DNA from: JBAYHA01 sp964605975
Lineage (GTDB): Bacteria; Patescibacteriota; Patescibacteriia; UBA11705; JABHMO01
Direction of reading: 5' to 3'
Length of the DNA stretch: 15,443 bases
Assembly (NCBI GenBank): GCA_964605975.1
Contig: CAZSER010000015.1
Span: 1 to 15,443 of the forward strand
The translations under genes were made by a program, and so were the position numbers. This document shows positions 6,692 through 13,754 of this stretch, one piece after another (within the stretch, counting starts at the first letter, position 1; the number at the start of each line of letters is the position of its first letter). A model generated the notes under the pieces. It saw only the letters and a list, made by a program, of their open reading frames with translations. It had not been told where the DNA came from and ran no database searches.

Positions 6692-6701
6692 AACTATAAA
6701 T

Positions 6702-6965
6702 ATGCCACAAACAAGACAAGCAAAAAAAGATTTGCGCAAAAGCATTAAAAAGGCGGCCAAAAATCTTGCGATCAAAGCCGACTTAAAAACTTTGACCAAA
6801 AAAACTAGACGAGCTATCGAAGAAAAAGATGTCAAAAGCTCAGAAATGGTCAAAGAGGTAATAAAGAAAATTGATAAAGCGGCACAAAAAGGAATTATCA
6901 AAAAAACAACTGCTTCCAGAAAGAAATCTCGATTGATGATCAAGTTAAATAAATCCGTCAAATAA
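6702..6965 (+). CDS. rpsT: 30S ribosomal protein S20 (bS20)
   Basis: S20 binds 16S rRNA early in assembly of the small subunit. The 87-residue product is the usual length and shows the family pattern: MPQTRQAKKDLRKSIKKA at the N-terminus, LKTLTKKTRRAIEEKD in the middle, and the signature IDKAAQKGIIKKTTASRKKSRL at about residues 57-78. It is very rich in Lys and Arg and all-helical by composition. The ATG is at 6702, with no Shine-Dalgarno sequence but a small hairpin upstream. Transcribed alone, it shares a bidirectional terminator with holA. rpsT next to holA is a familiar arrangement in many bacteria, where both often lie near each other. Confidence 0.96.
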   Translation: MPQTRQAKKDLRKSIKKAAKNLAIKADLKTLTKKTRRAIEEKDVKSSEMVKEVIKKIDKAAQKGIIKKTTASRKKSRLMIKLNKSVK

Positions 6966-6974
6966 TTTTTTTCT

Positions 6975-7012
6975 AAAACAAAAAAGAACATAAAAATGTT
7001 CTTTTTTGTTTT
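6975..7012. terminator. bidirectional terminator between rpsT and holA
   Basis: Bases 6975-6991 (AAAACAAAAAAGAACAT) pair perfectly with 6996-7012 around loop AAAA. The T-rich right arm serves the plus transcript and the A-rich left arm serves the minus one. The right arm ends immediately before the holA stop codon. Confidence 0.85.
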
Positions 7013-8008
7013 TTAAATTTCCAAAATTATTGACTCAATAGCTAAGCGAAAATTTGTTTTTTGTGACTTCATCTTTCTATCCAATTCCAAAAGTTTTTGA
7101 TAAATTTTTTTTATTTGCACTATTTCAAAACCAGAAATAGCCGTTAATATCTTTTTGGCAACAAAGGGATGAACGGCCATTTCTTTGGCTAACAATTCGG
7201 AACTTCTTATCCCCTTGGAATAAAATTCCTTCGCTTGCCACAGCAAACGAAATTGCCGAACAAACATAGACAACATGTAAAATTCATCCGCACCACTATT
7301 CATTTCGGCTGAAAATAATATTAGCGCTTTCTTCTTTTCCTTGGAACTAATTGCATCCATCAAGGAAAAAATATCCTCATTAAACTTCCCAACCACCATC
7401 TCTTTCACATCCACAATCTCAATATTTTCTCCTTTTTTGTAATGAGCCAATTTTGCTAACTCCGCATCTATTGCCCACAAATCATTTCCCAGTTGCAATA
7501 ATAAAAATTTCTTTGCTTCCACAGTCAAAACGGCTCCATGTTTCTTGGCACGGGAATTAAGCCATTTATCCATTTCAAAAATTTTTGGACGAGATATTTC
7601 CAAAATTTCCGCTAAATCTTTTTCGGCCAGTTTTTTTATTTTTTTAAAAACCACAGAACTTTTAAGTGGTTGTCCAACTTGACAAAAAATCAAGAAAAAA
7701 CCATCCGCTAATCCATTTAAAGAATCCCCCACAAAACTATTAACCTCTTTGGAAATCTTTTTTTGTTCTGAAAAATAGTTTTTTAAAACAATTAATTTAT
7801 TATTACCAAAAAGAGAGTTTGCCGTTAATCCGTTTTTGAGTGTTAAATAAACCTTATCTTTGTTTTCACCTAAAGAAAAATCCACCTCCACAATATTAAA
7901 ATCCCCATGCTTTTGCGCAAAAGCATTTTTCCAGTTGGCGACTTTTTCCATAATTTCCAAGTCATTATCACCGTACCAAAGAAAAACTTGTTTAGGTTTT
8001 TCACTCAT
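7013..8008 (-). CDS. holA: DNA polymerase III delta subunit (clamp loader)
   Basis: The delta subunit opens the sliding clamp as part of the clamp loader. The 331-residue product has the family's N-terminal FLWYGDND (residues 9-16), the NKLIVLKNY and FFLIFCQ strands of the AAA+-like fold, and the region DLWAIDAELAKLAHY (about 175-189). It also has the C-terminal collar with FYMLSMFVRQFRLLWQAKEF (about 244-263), then HPFVAKKI and a closing KMKSQKTNFRLAIESIIL helix. As expected for delta, no Walker A motif is seen. The ATG at 8008 has no Shine-Dalgarno site. The promoter lies so close that the message may have almost no leader. It follows polA on the same strand but is separated by a terminator and its own promoter. 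The stop is TAA. Confidence 0.92.
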   Translation of the reverse strand: MSEKPKQVFLWYGDNDLEIMEKVANWKNAFAQKHGDFNIVEVDFSLGENKDKVYLTLKNGLTANSLFGNNKLIVLKNYFSEQKKISKEVNSFVGDSLNGLADGFFLIFCQVGQPLKSSVVFKKIKKLAEKDLAEILEISRPKIFEMDKWLNSRAKKHGAVLTVEAKKFLLLQLGNDLWAIDAELAKLAHYKKGENIEIVDVKEMVVGKFNEDIFSLMDAISSKEKKKALILFSAEMNSGADEFYMLSMFVRQFRLLWQAKEFYSKGIRSSELLAKEMAVHPFVAKKILTAISGFEIVQIKKIYQKLLELDRKMKSQKTNFRLAIESIILEI

Positions 8009-8017
8009 ATCTTGCTT

Positions 8018-8046
8018 ATTTTAACACAACAGATAACTCTTTTCAA
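8018..8046 (-). promoter_or_regulatory. promoter of holA, predicting a nearly leaderless mRNA
   Basis: Minus strand: TTGAAA (8046-8041), a 17-base spacer, TAAAAT (8023-8018). Only nine bases separate the -10 from the ATG at 8008, so transcription should begin within about three bases of the start codon. Confidence 0.7.
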
Positions 8047-8097
8047 TTATCAATAATTTTAGAAAATATTATCTTAAATTAACGCCTTTTGACTTTT

Positions 8098-8136
8098 AAA
8101 AACAAAAATCGGCAAAAGTTTTACCCCCTGCCGATT
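8098..8136 (-). terminator. terminator of polA
   Basis: AATCGGCA (8107-8114) pairs with TGCCGATT (8129-8136) around a 14-base loop, and a T-rich run follows on the minus strand. It lies five bases after the polA stop codon. Confidence 0.8.
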
Positions 8137-8140
8137 ACCT

Positions 8141-10888
8141 TTAATATAATAACTTCATCTCCTGCCAATTTTCCCCAACATCAGTATCAACCACAATCGG
8201 AACTGCCAATTTATGAACTTTTTCCATTTTTTCATCGATAATTTTGGCAATTTCTTTTATCTCAGTCTTTGGACATTCAAAAATCAATTCATCATGAACT
8301 TGTAATAATATTTTGGTCTTTGATTTTCTCTTTTTTAATTCGTTATAAACTTCAATCATGGCGATTTTCATGAGATCAGCAGCCGCTCCCTGAATCGGCA
8401 TATTGATTGCCATCCTCTCTGCCGAAGCTTTTATTTGAGGAACACCAGAAGAAATTTCCGGTAAATATCTTTTTCTCCCGAACATTGTTTCTACATAACC
8501 GTTTTTTATTGCAAACTCTTTTAACCCCTCTAAATATTTCTTGATTTCATGAAAAGTTTCAAAATATTTATTGATAAACTGTTTGGCTTTCTCTCGACTT
8601 ATTTTTTTTCGACTGGCTAATCCATAAGCACCCATTCCATACAAAACACCAAAATTAACTTCTTTGGCCGCCGAGCGCATTTCTTTGTCAACTTTCTCAA
8701 TCGGCACTTCAAAAATTTTCGCAGCTGTTGCGGTATGAATATCTTCTCCGCGAGAAAAAATATCCATCATATTTTGATCTTTTGCCAAACAAGCAATTAC
8801 TCGCAACTCAACTTGTGAATAATCGGCGGAAATTAAAACATTGTTTTGTTCCGCAACAAAAGAACGACGAATTTCTTTGCCCAACTTCGAACGAATAGGA
8901 ATATTTTGCAAATTAGGATTAGATGAAGAAAGTCTGCCAGTAGCCGTAACAGTTTGATTATATTCGGTATGAACTCGGTTATTTTTGTCTGCCAAATTCG
9001 GCAATGCTTCAATATAAGTTGATAACAACTTGGAAAGCTCCCTAAACTCTTCAATATACTCAATTGAAGGATGAAGATCTCGCAATTTTTCCAGTTCATC
9101 AGAAGCCGTTGACAATCCCGTTTTTGTTTTATGAATTCCGGTTGTTGAAAGTTTTAATTTATCAAATAAAATTTCTTTCAACTGTCTTGGTGAAGCGATA
9201 TTAAATTCAGATCCCGTTAATTCATATATTTTTTCGGTGATTTTTTTTATTCGCTTTTCCGTTTTATTTTTTAATTCAGTCAAATATTCAATATCTATCT
9301 TTATCCCATTAAGTTCCATTTCCGCCAAAACATTTACTAATGGCATTTCTATTTCTTCAAACAGTTTTTGCAAATCATTTTCCTTTAATTGTTCACTTAA
9401 ATTTTTGTAAAGTTGAAAAATAATTGCCACTTGATTTGCCTTTTCGACAAAATCTTCATTTTGAAAAAGTAATAATTTCTGACCTTTTTTCTTTTCATCA
9501 CCCTGAATTTCTATTCCCAATTCACGAAAAGCCGTCTCCGGTAATTCATGTGATCGATTCCCCGGATTTAATAAATAGGACGCAATCATAACATCAAAAC
9601 CCCATTTAATTTCTCGCAACCCATTCAAACGCAAAAACTTTTCCGTTTGCTTGATATCATGACCTATTTTAAAAATATCTTTGTTCGCAAATAATGGATA
9701 AAAATCCCTAATCAACTTTTTATTTTCAAGCAAAAAAACTTCTTTCCCATCAACGCAAACCGCCAAAGCGTTAACCTCTGCCTGAAAAACATTTTTATCC
9801 GATAAAAACAAAATAAAAGAAAATATTTTTTCTTTTTCAATTTTATTTTTTAATTTTTTAAAATCAGTTTCGTTAGCAACGGTTAGCATTGAGTATTTAG
9901 TGGAGAGTTCCAATTGTTCTTTGTTCATTGTTCCTTGTCCATTATTCAGTTGGTCAGTTGGTCGAATGATCGGTTGCTCTGTTGATCCAAACTCCGGAAG
10001 TCTTTCCAGCAAGCTACCAAATTCCAGTTCTTTAAAAATATTTACCACCGTATCTCTGTCATATTTTTTTAATTGACATTGTTGCAATGAAAATTCAAAA
10101 TCAACATCACGAATAATTGTCGCTAATTTTTTACTTTCAAAAGCCTCTTTTTTATGGGCCAAAATGTTTTGATAAAGTTTTTCGGAAATTTTTATATTTT
10201 GAAACTGCCCAACTTTTATCTCCTCATACATTTTTTCAATCGAACCAAACTCTTTTAACAACCCAATCGCCGTTTTTTCGCCAACTCCGGGAATTCCTGA
10301 AATATTATCAGAAGGATCTCCTCGCAATCCTTTATAATCAATCATCTGGCTAGGCAAAAGTCCTTCAAATTTTTCCTTGACTGCTTGAATATCATAAATA
10401 ATCGTATCACTAATTCCTTTGCGCATAGTAAAAACCTGTGTATTATCATCAACTAACTGCAAAGTATCTTGATCTCCGGTAACGATAATTGAAAGCACAT
10501 CTTTGCGATTAACTTGTCGAGAATCGCACAAAGTTCCAATTATATCATCCGCTTCAAATCCTGCTTTTTCAAAAAGTTGAATATTCATTGCTGATAAAAC
10601 TTCTTTAATAATCGGAATTTGCGCATAAAGCTCATCTGGCTGTTTTGTTCTAGTTGCTTTGTAAGTTTCCGTTATTTCATGTCGAAAAGTTTTTTCTTTA
10701 CGATCAAAAGTAACAGCCACAAAATCTGGCTGAAACTGTTTTAAAGATTTAAAAAAAGTAGTCAAAAATCCATAAACCGCATTCACCGTCCGACCATCCT
10801 TTGTTATCATCGGTGGCAAAGCATGCCAAGACCGATGCAAAATCGCATTACCATCAAAAATTAAGAATTTTTTCTTTTTTTCGGACAT
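8141..10888 (-). CDS. polA: DNA polymerase I, with inactive proofreading domain
   Basis: Pol I fills gaps and removes RNA primers. Positions use the ATG at 10888 (915 residues); a TTG two codons earlier is less likely. The 5'-nuclease domain covers about 5-290, with FDGNAILHR, VTFDRKE, GFEADDIIGTL, VTGDQDTLQL and DYKGLRGDPSDNISGIPGVGEKTA. A low-complexity linker at about 301-326 is made of tandem repeats. The 3'-5' exonuclease-like domain (about 338-500) lacks the metal-binding residues: FSFILFLS replaces F.FDTET, and the following motif reads GHDIKQTEK. The polymerase domain has TATGRLSSSNPNLQNIP, motif A DYSQVELR (689-696), motif B with R738, K742, F746 and Y750, and motif C VHDE (864-867), all intact. 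It is therefore an active polymerase and primer-removing nuclease, probably without proofreading, as in several other bacteria. No Shine-Dalgarno site. Confidence 0.97.
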   Translation of the reverse strand: MSEKKKKFLIFDGNAILHRSWHALPPMITKDGRTVNAVYGFLTTFFKSLKQFQPDFVAVTFDRKEKTFRHEITETYKATRTKQPDELYAQIPIIKEVLSAMNIQLFEKAGFEADDIIGTLCDSRQVNRKDVLSIIVTGDQDTLQLVDDNTQVFTMRKGISDTIIYDIQAVKEKFEGLLPSQMIDYKGLRGDPSDNISGIPGVGEKTAIGLLKEFGSIEKMYEEIKVGQFQNIKISEKLYQNILAHKKEAFESKKLATIIRDVDFEFSLQQCQLKKYDRDTVVNIFKELEFGSLLERLPEFGSTEQPIIRPTDQLNNGQGTMNKEQLELSTKYSMLTVANETDFKKLKNKIEKEKIFSFILFLSDKNVFQAEVNALAVCVDGKEVFLLENKKLIRDFYPLFANKDIFKIGHDIKQTEKFLRLNGLREIKWGFDVMIASYLLNPGNRSHELPETAFRELGIEIQGDEKKKGQKLLLFQNEDFVEKANQVAIIFQLYKNLSEQLKENDLQKLFEEIEMPLVNVLAEMELNGIKIDIEYLTELKNKTEKRIKKITEKIYELTGSEFNIASPRQLKEILFDKLKLSTTGIHKTKTGLSTASDELEKLRDLHPSIEYIEEFRELSKLLSTYIEALPNLADKNNRVHTEYNQTVTATGRLSSSNPNLQNIPIRSKLGKEIRRSFVAEQNNVLISADYSQVELRVIACLAKDQNMMDIFSRGEDIHTATAAKIFEVPIEKVDKEMRSAAKEVNFGVLYGMGAYGLASRKKISREKAKQFINKYFETFHEIKKYLEGLKEFAIKNGYVETMFGRKRYLPEISSGVPQIKASAERMAINMPIQGAAADLMKIAMIEVYNELKKRKSKTKILLQVHDELIFECPKTEIKEIAKIIDEKMEKVHKLAVPIVVDTDVGENWQEMKLLY
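9913..9987 (-). repeat. degenerate 7/8-base tandem repeat inside the polA linker
   Basis: On the plus strand the segment divides into five 7-base units (ATTGTTC, TTTGTTC, ATTGTTC, CTTGTCC, ATTATTC) and then five 8-base units (AGTTGGTC twice, GAATGATC, GGTTGCTC, TGTTGATC). On the coding strand the units begin GA and mostly read GAxCAA. The total is 75 bases, so the frame is kept. It encodes a Gln/Thr/Asn/Pro-rich linker between the 5'-nuclease and the dead exonuclease domain. Confidence 0.75.
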
Positions 10889-10915
10889 AAACAAAAACTA
10901 AAAATTTATAAGATC

Positions 10916-10924
10916 ATTATAACA
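10916..10924 (-). promoter_or_regulatory. extended -10 promoter of polA
   Basis: Minus strand: TGTTATAAT (10924-10916), a perfect -10 with the TGn extension. No good -35 is visible 16-18 bases upstream. The start near 10909 gives a leader of about 20 bases without a ribosome site. Confidence 0.6.
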
Positions 10925-10953
10925 AAAATTTACATAATTTGCATTTCTGTATA

Positions 10954-10988
10954 AAGAAAAAAGGTTTTTCGCATTGCGAAAAACCTTT
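10954..10988 (-). terminator. terminator of the 10996 gene
   Basis: AAAGGTTTTTCGC (10960-10972) pairs perfectly with GCGAAAAACCTTT (10976-10988) around three bases. On the minus strand the hairpin is followed by a T run. It lies between this gene and the polA promoter. Confidence 0.88.
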
Positions 10989-10995
10989 AAATTTA

Positions 10996-11976
10996 CTAAG
11001 GATTCAATTTTTCAACATTAACCACTTTCACTGCGGAGAATGCGGATGGCGCTCCACAGCTGAATCTCTCGAAACTCTCATGATCGCCAACTTGAAAGTT
11101 GATTCTATTTAGTAGCCAGTAATGAGATTTCACGACGAAGCTCAACACGAATCCCCAACTACGACGCCAGTACTCTATAAACAATTCATCACCAACACAA
11201 TCAATCTTTAGGTCAAAAATACTTTTCATCCTGTCAGGATGTGTCAACAACATTATACCAATATGGAAGACACCCAGCCCAGCTTCTCCCTGTTCATTTC
11301 CATTAAAAAGTCTTCGTGCCTGACACGCAGACATTGATCTACGAGCAATACCAAACTGAGCAGGCACAAGCAAAATATCAGGATTTCCTTGTTCATAAAT
11401 CAGCTCAGCAAAAAAATCTTTGGTTTCGGCCCTTTGACGAAAATTCTCCTCGTTAAGCTCTCCATCAAGATGATTAAAAAATCCATCACCTCGAGACTTT
11501 TTGAGCAAGTCCATCACCTTTTGCACCGCCGAAGCATATGTTTTGCCAAATATTTCAGGATGCTTCTTCCAATTCGGAATAGCAAACAAACCTTCGGCAA
11601 GTTCCGGCAACCTAATTTCCCCTCTTGCACTCTTTGCCAAATATTCCTGATCTACTACTCCGCCAAGTCGGGGAATCAATCCCTGCAAAATATCGATTTG
11701 AACAGAAATAGGCTTTGGATACTTGTACCCGGAATCATAATCAACAAACGAGACCTCTGTATTTCTCCCATGATCGTATGATTTTGAAAGTTCTCGTATT
11801 AACACAGTTATGCGTACGCGTCGTTGAAATTCTACTCCATTAGCAATGAGTTGTTGCAAAAATTGTTTACTCATTTTTTTAATTTTCAGAACAAATTTAT
11901 CTATTGCATCATTAAAAAACCCACGAAACTTCTTAACTTGCCCCACAATAACTTGTTTAGTGATCGATTTTGACAT
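10996..11976 (-). CDS. unknown soluble protein, 326 residues, with long structured leader
   Basis: I cannot name this family with confidence. The segment LPELAEGLFAIPNWKKHPEI followed by FGKTYASAVQKVMDLL (about residues 123-160) reminds me of hypothetical proteins common in Parcubacteria genomes; this is memory, not a search. The protein starts with a Lys-rich amphipathic region, has an Arg-rich strand (FQRRVRITVLIREL), the core above, and a C-terminal half with DILLVPAQFGIARRSMSACQARRLF, GLGVFHIGIMLLTHPDR and WGFVLSFVVKSHYWLLNRINF. No signal peptide or clear membrane helix is visible. The ATG at 11976 has GGGGGA five bases upstream; another ATG two codons earlier sits directly against that run and is less likely. 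The leader of about 134 bases holds several hairpins. Sampled lines show 43-50% GC against 25-35% in polA. Stop TAG. Confidence 0.72.
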   Translation of the reverse strand: MSKSITKQVIVGQVKKFRGFFNDAIDKFVLKIKKMSKQFLQQLIANGVEFQRRVRITVLIRELSKSYDHGRNTEVSFVDYDSGYKYPKPISVQIDILQGLIPRLGGVVDQEYLAKSARGEIRLPELAEGLFAIPNWKKHPEIFGKTYASAVQKVMDLLKKSRGDGFFNHLDGELNEENFRQRAETKDFFAELIYEQGNPDILLVPAQFGIARRSMSACQARRLFNGNEQGEAGLGVFHIGIMLLTHPDRMKSIFDLKIDCVGDELFIEYWRRSWGFVLSFVVKSHYWLLNRINFQVGDHESFERFSCGAPSAFSAVKVVNVEKLNP

Positions 11977-12110
11977 TATCATCCCCCATGCTTGGAATCT
12001 GAATCATTCCGACCAACGACCGTCTTTAATAAGACGAACGAACCGAATATTTTAAAAAATATCCGCTTTGTTCGCCTCATCTTTGGCTTGAAGTTAAAGA
12101 ACCTTAATAA
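11977..12110 (-). other. structured 5' leader of the 10996 gene
   Basis: Three hairpins can be drawn in minus-strand RNA. Bases 12036-12053 pair with 12056-12073 (18 positions, two mismatches and one G-U, tight loop). CGTCTT (12021-12026) pairs with AAGACG (12031-12036). A weak GGAAT/ATTCC stem lies at about 11996-12012. No T run follows, so attenuation by an intrinsic terminator is not evident. It could be a regulatory leader; I recognise no known riboswitch. Confidence 0.45.
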
Positions 12111-12116
12111 CATAAA

Positions 12117-12145
12117 ATTATAATAATCTTACTTGCTTTTGTCAA
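12117..12145 (-). promoter_or_regulatory. perfect-consensus promoter of the 10996 gene
   Basis: Minus strand: TTGACA (12145-12140), a 17-base spacer, TATAAT (12122-12117). Both hexamers and the spacing are ideal, implying strong basal transcription from about 12110. Confidence 0.85.
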
Positions 12146-12200
12146 GAAGGCAAGAAAAAAACTAGATTTAAAAGAAACCGTATCAAAAGTTTATAAGAAC

Positions 12201-12229
12201 TTGAAAAGAACATTCTTTTTTGCTATCAT
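12201..12229 (+). promoter_or_regulatory. promoter of tRNA-Cys
   Basis: TTGAAA (12201-12206), a 17-base spacer, TATCAT (12224-12229). The start near 12236 is about 11 bases before the mature tRNA. Confidence 0.75.
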
Positions 12230-12246
12230 TCAATTATCCTATTTTT

Positions 12247-12321
12247 GGCCTGATAGCCAAGTGGTAAGGCAGCGGTTTGCAAAACCGTTATTCGTGGGTT
12301 CGAATCCCTCTCAGGCCTCCA
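12247..12321 (+). tRNA. tRNA-Cys (anticodon GCA)
   Basis: The acceptor arm GGCCTGA (12247-12253) pairs with TCAGGCC (12311-12317). The D arm has AAGTGGTAAGGC. The anticodon stem CGGTT/AACCG encloses TTGCAAA with anticodon GCA. The T arm has GTGGGTTCGAATCCC. The discriminator is T (normally U in tRNA-Cys) followed by encoded CCA. All features fit tRNA-Cys. Confidence 0.97.
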
Positions 12322-12322
12322 A

Positions 12323-12350
12323 TTATGAAAATTTTTTAAAATTTTCATAA
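12323..12350 (+). repeat. perfect AT-rich inverted repeat after tRNA-Cys
   Basis: TTATGAAAATTTT (12323-12335) is the exact reverse complement of AAAATTTTCATAA (12338-12350), with two bases between. It starts two bases past the CCA end and is not followed by a T run, so it may affect 3' processing rather than termination. Confidence 0.6.
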
Positions 12351-12378
12351 AAAGGATAAGTTAAGTTAGAAATTCCCA

Positions 12379-12427
12379 AGAGAAACAAAAAACTCCCATT
12401 ATGGGAGTTTTTTGTTTCTCTCTTTTT
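12379..12427. terminator. bidirectional terminator between tRNA-Cys and the 3D-domain gene
   Basis: Bases 12379-12398 and 12402-12421 are perfect 20-base reverse complements around loop TTA. A CTCCCA/TGGGAG core is flanked by A and T runs, giving U-rich tails in both directions. It abuts the stop codon of the minus-strand gene at 12428. Confidence 0.93.
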
Positions 12428-13021
12428 TTAATCCAAAACTTCAATAGTCACCGTTCTTTTTCCAAATTGAATTGCCCGATCTTTGGACATTTTCCACAAA
12501 TCAATTCGATAATCATAACGAGGATTCATTCTGTCAACAACCGTAAAAACTTGATCACCATACAAATCAGGAATTTTCACTCTTGTTCCAAATTTCAAAA
12601 AATTAGTCGCAATTATATCCTCTCTATTGTTTTTACAAACATCCAAACCATTAGCAGTAATACATGGAGTTGAATCAGTTTCCTCAACGGTAGAAGAGTA
12701 TGCCGTCGCCGTCACTTGATAAGTTTTTTTGTTTAAATTAGAGCTTTTTTTAAACTCAAATTTAGTAAAGGCTGGAAGATTAATAGATTCAGACTTAATA
12801 ATCTCTTTATTAGAATCTCGAAAAAGATTTAACAAAATCTCACCATCTTGATATCCACCAATTTTAAAAATAGCCTCTTTTTTGGCCTCTGCCACTAATT
12901 TCTCCCGCTCCTGCGCAATAAGTAAATTTGGTAAAAAAGAAAGCGCCAACAGAAATAAAACGCTAAATTTAAACAAAATACGAGTTAAAAACTGCTCTTT
13001 TCTCTTTGAAAATAAATTCAT
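12428..13021 (-). CDS. secreted 3D-domain protein (peptidoglycan-active candidate)
   Basis: The 3D (three-Asp) domain is a double-psi beta-barrel found at the C-terminus of bacterial wall-active proteins related to lytic transglycosylases (MltA, YuiC and Rpf-like proteins). The 197-residue product has a basic N-terminus, a hydrophobic signal or anchor at about residues 14-36 (likely cut near AQE), and a linker region of about 60 residues. The domain runs from YQVTATAYSS (101-110). The three Asp are D116 in ETDSTPC, D163 in VVDRMNP and D174 in RIDLWK. ATNFLKFGTRVKIP and the closing FGKRTVTIEVL fit the family. Cys120 and Cys129 might form a disulfide. It likely acts on the cell wall outside the membrane. 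The ATG at 13021 has no Shine-Dalgarno site and follows a small palindrome. It is monocistronic. Confidence 0.9.
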   Translation of the reverse strand: MNLFSKRKEQFLTRILFKFSVLFLLALSFLPNLLIAQEREKLVAEAKKEAIFKIGGYQDGEILLNLFRDSNKEIIKSESINLPAFTKFEFKKSSNLNKKTYQVTATAYSSTVEETDSTPCITANGLDVCKNNREDIIATNFLKFGTRVKIPDLYGDQVFTVVDRMNPRYDYRIDLWKMSKDRAIQFGKRTVTIEVLD

Positions 13022-13038
13022 ATATAGTCAGTCTATAT
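13022..13038 (-). promoter_or_regulatory. short palindrome directly before the 3D-gene start codon
   Basis: ATATAG (13022-13027) and CTATAT (13033-13038) are inverted around five bases, ending at the ATG. In RNA it could mask the start codon; in DNA it could be an operator downstream of the promoter. It is short and AT-rich, so chance cannot be excluded. Confidence 0.3.
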
Positions 13039-13090
13039 TGAACTAAGGGTCATCAACTGATAATCCAAAATTCAATTCAAAAGACCTACA

Positions 13091-13119
13091 ATAATATCAT
13101 AAAAAAACAAATTTGTCAA
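13091..13119 (-). promoter_or_regulatory. promoter of the 3D-domain gene
   Basis: Minus strand: TTGACA (13119-13114), a 17-base spacer, TATTAT (13096-13091). The start near 13084 leaves a leader of about 63 bases. Confidence 0.78.
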
Positions 13120-13185
13120 CAGACACCCCAAGAAAAAAATTTTTAACATAAAAAAAATTTACTTGCAAATTAAAACCTTTTTCTC

Positions 13186-13214
13186 TTGACTTAAAACAAA
13201 AAATAAGCTATCCT
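13186..13214 (+). promoter_or_regulatory. promoter of rpsP
   Basis: TTGACT (13186-13191), a 17-base spacer, TATCCT (13209-13214). The start near 13221 leaves a leader of about 76 bases. Confidence 0.75.
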
Positions 13215-13296
13215 AAAAAAGACTGTCAAGTCTCTCAGTTTGTTTATTTCAAACAAACAAAAATTTTTTTCTAAATTTAAACAAATTAAAGAATTT

Positions 13297-13599
13297 ATGA
13301 TTTCCATCAGATTGTCACGAATCGGCAAAAAAAATGCCCCTATTTTTCGTCTAATTGCCGTTGATAAACAAAAAGATCCTTGGGGTAAGTCTTTAGAAAT
13401 TTTGGGAACTTATAATCCAAAAAGTAAAGAAATTAATCTAAAAACCGAAAGAATCCAATTTTGGATCGGTAAAGGAGCACAACCAACAGAAACGGTTCAT
13501 AACTTATTAATTTCTAATAAAGTTATTGAAGCCAAGAAAAAAACAGTTTCCCATTTAAGCAAAAAAAGAATCGAGAAACTGGCGAACAAGAAAAAATAA
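13297..13599 (+). CDS. rpsP: 30S ribosomal protein S16 (bS16)
   Basis: S16 is an assembly protein of the small ribosomal subunit. The ATG at 13297 gives 100 residues beginning MISIRLSRIGKKNAPIFRLIA, the standard S16 opening. An upstream in-frame TTG at 13240 would add 19 unrelated residues. Other family marks are VDKQKDPWGKSLEILGTYNPKS (about 23-44), ERIQFWIGKGAQPTETVHNLL (about 52-72) and a Lys-rich tail. The tail is slightly longer than in most bacteria. No clear Shine-Dalgarno sequence. It heads the rpsP-khpA-trmD cluster, a conserved order. No terminator is seen before khpA, so readthrough is likely in addition to the khpA promoter. Confidence 0.96.
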   Translation: MISIRLSRIGKKNAPIFRLIAVDKQKDPWGKSLEILGTYNPKSKEINLKTERIQFWIGKGAQPTETVHNLLISNKVIEAKKKTVSHLSKKRIEKLANKKK

Positions 13600-13630
13600 T
13601 CTTAATTTAGACAAATTGCTAATTTTATCA

Positions 13631-13659
13631 TTGACAATTTTTATTTTGTTTGATACAAT
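13631..13659 (+). promoter_or_regulatory. promoter of khpA
   Basis: TTGACA (13631-13636), a 17-base spacer, TACAAT (13654-13659). The start near 13666 leaves a leader of about 90 bases, which holds a possible TATGG/CCATA hairpin and an eight-codon ATG frame (13685-13711) of doubtful meaning. Confidence 0.8.
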
Positions 13660-13754
13660 TAACTTATCGTTAAAGTTAATTTTTATGGGTCCAAACCATA
13701 GAAGAATTTAGCGAGGATTAATAATTTAATAAATCGTAAAAGAAAAAAGAACTT

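Noticed and set aside
6677..6991. 104-codon minus-strand frame
   Set aside because: It is the antisense shadow of the clear S20 gene and crosses its terminator.
9913..9987. CRISPR-like array
   Set aside because: The units are 7-8 bases with no spacers and lie in frame inside polA; no repeat-spacer array occurs anywhere in the window.
11389..11781. 130-codon plus-strand frame
   Set aside because: It is antisense within the 10996-11976 gene, with no promoter or ribosome site of its own.
13240..13296. Upstream TTG start for rpsP adding 19 residues
   Set aside because: The S16 family begins at the MISIRLSRIG segment, and the TTG has no ribosome site.
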